Below, piece after piece: positions 5,478-5,929 of a stretch of DNA of 5,929 nt (the first letter of the stretch is position 1; every line of letters begins with the position of its first letter). Under the pieces are notes generated by a model. It was not told where the DNA came from, searched no databases, and saw only the letters and a list, made by a program, of their open reading frames with translations. The DNA is taken from NCBI GenBank assembly GCA_030636965.1, contig DAOVVW010000072.1, forward strand, positions 1 through 5,929, read 5' to 3'. The stretch is from Pseudomonadota bacterium. GTDB taxonomy: Bacteria; BMS3Abin14. Both the position numbers and the translations under genes were made by a program.

Positions 5478-5929
5478 ATGGTCACAGAATCCAGTTTGCC
5501 GGCAAAAGAGGTGTTTCGCTGGGGGATAAAGGCCATGAAGGAAGCGGGAATTCAGGAACCCGCCCTCGATGCGGCAGTTCTCCTCGGATACGTCTGCGGC
5601 AAGGGGCCAGGGGAAACCCTGATTGCGGGCAAAGCCTTCCTTCGCCCTGAAGAGGCGGAGCTTTATGTGGATCTGGTCGGTCGTCGGTGCAATAGAGAGC
5701 CGGTCAGCATTATCCTTGGACACAAGGAATTCTATTCCCTGGACATGATGGTTAACGGAGATGTTCTAACTCCAAGACCGGAGACCGAGATCCTCGTCAA
5801 GGAGGCGGACTCTTTCCTCAAAGGCTGCGGGCAAGACCAGCTGGTAGCTGATGTGGGCACAGGATCCGGTGCCGTGGCTGTTACCCTGGCGGTGCTGAAT
5901 GAATCCGCAGCGTTCGTAGCAGTTGATAT
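5478..5929 (+). CDS. prmC: Release factor glutamine methyltransferase PrmC (5' part)
   Basis: Runs off the window end, with 150 complete codons present (the full family is about 280 residues). PrmC (HemK) transfers a methyl group from S-adenosylmethionine to the GGQ glutamine of RF1 and RF2, increasing release efficiency. Residues 1-70 are the N-terminal helical substrate-binding domain. REPVSIILGHKEFY (73-86) and LTPRPETE (97-104) are the conserved linker and PRPETE motif. DVGTGSGAVAV (125-135) is the SAM-binding glycine loop, and Asp150 in AVD is the probable ribose-binding acidic residue. The catalytic NPPY motif would lie beyond the window. The ATG at 5478 follows the prfA stop by 3 bases; GGAGGT at 5462-5467, inside the prfA end, lies 10 bases upstream. 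Coupled expression with its substrate gene is typical. Confidence 0.95.
   Translation, partial: MVTESSLPAKEVFRWGIKAMKEAGIQEPALDAAVLLGYVCGKGPGETLIAGKAFLRPEEAELYVDLVGRRCNREPVSIILGHKEFYSLDMMVNGDVLTPRPETEILVKEADSFLKGCGQDQLVADVGTGSGAVAVTLAVLNESAAFVAVD

Overview
This looks like an ordinary bacterial chromosome segment with moderate GC, probably from the Desulfobacterota/Deltaproteobacteria. The order rho - rpmE - (thyX) - DUF1385 - prfA - prmC is a conserved housekeeping arrangement that I associate with that group and with some Clostridia; the taxonomic call is inference from gene order and protein style, not from a search. All genes lie on the + strand.

Layout: (1) 1-60, possibly the last codons of an unidentified upstream gene. 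(2) 74-150, a compact cluster of perfect hairpins resembling a dispersed palindromic repeat. (3) 188-1168, a soluble GAF plus degenerate-GGDEF protein. (4) 1169-1513, a 345-base non-coding stretch that probably carries the rho promoter and a long rho leader. (5) 1514-2764, rho, ending in a 14-bp hairpin that contains its stop codon. (6) 2791-2895, a long imperfect palindrome built of 7/8-base units. (7) 3004-3204, rpmE, followed by a truncated thyX remnant (3211-3399). (8) 3408-3474, a second long palindrome, built of 7-base units. (9) 3499-4395, a DUF1385 membrane protein; 4392-5474, prfA; 5478 to the window end, prmC (partial). The last three are tightly packed and probably co-transcribed.

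Functionally this is an information-processing block: Rho terminates transcription, L31 is a zinc-binding ribosomal protein, RF1 terminates translation at UAG/UAA, and PrmC methylates the GGQ glutamine of release factors, so prfA and prmC encode substrate and modifying enzyme. The GAF/GGDEF-like protein is a probable signal-sensing protein that has lost the residues for making cyclic di-GMP.

I see no convincing new multi-gene system. The points most worth a second look are the three intergenic palindromic elements (of three different designs), the thyX remnant that ends next to one of them, the degenerate GGDEF domain, and the long rho leader, which includes a weak resemblance to the 3' half of a THI-box.
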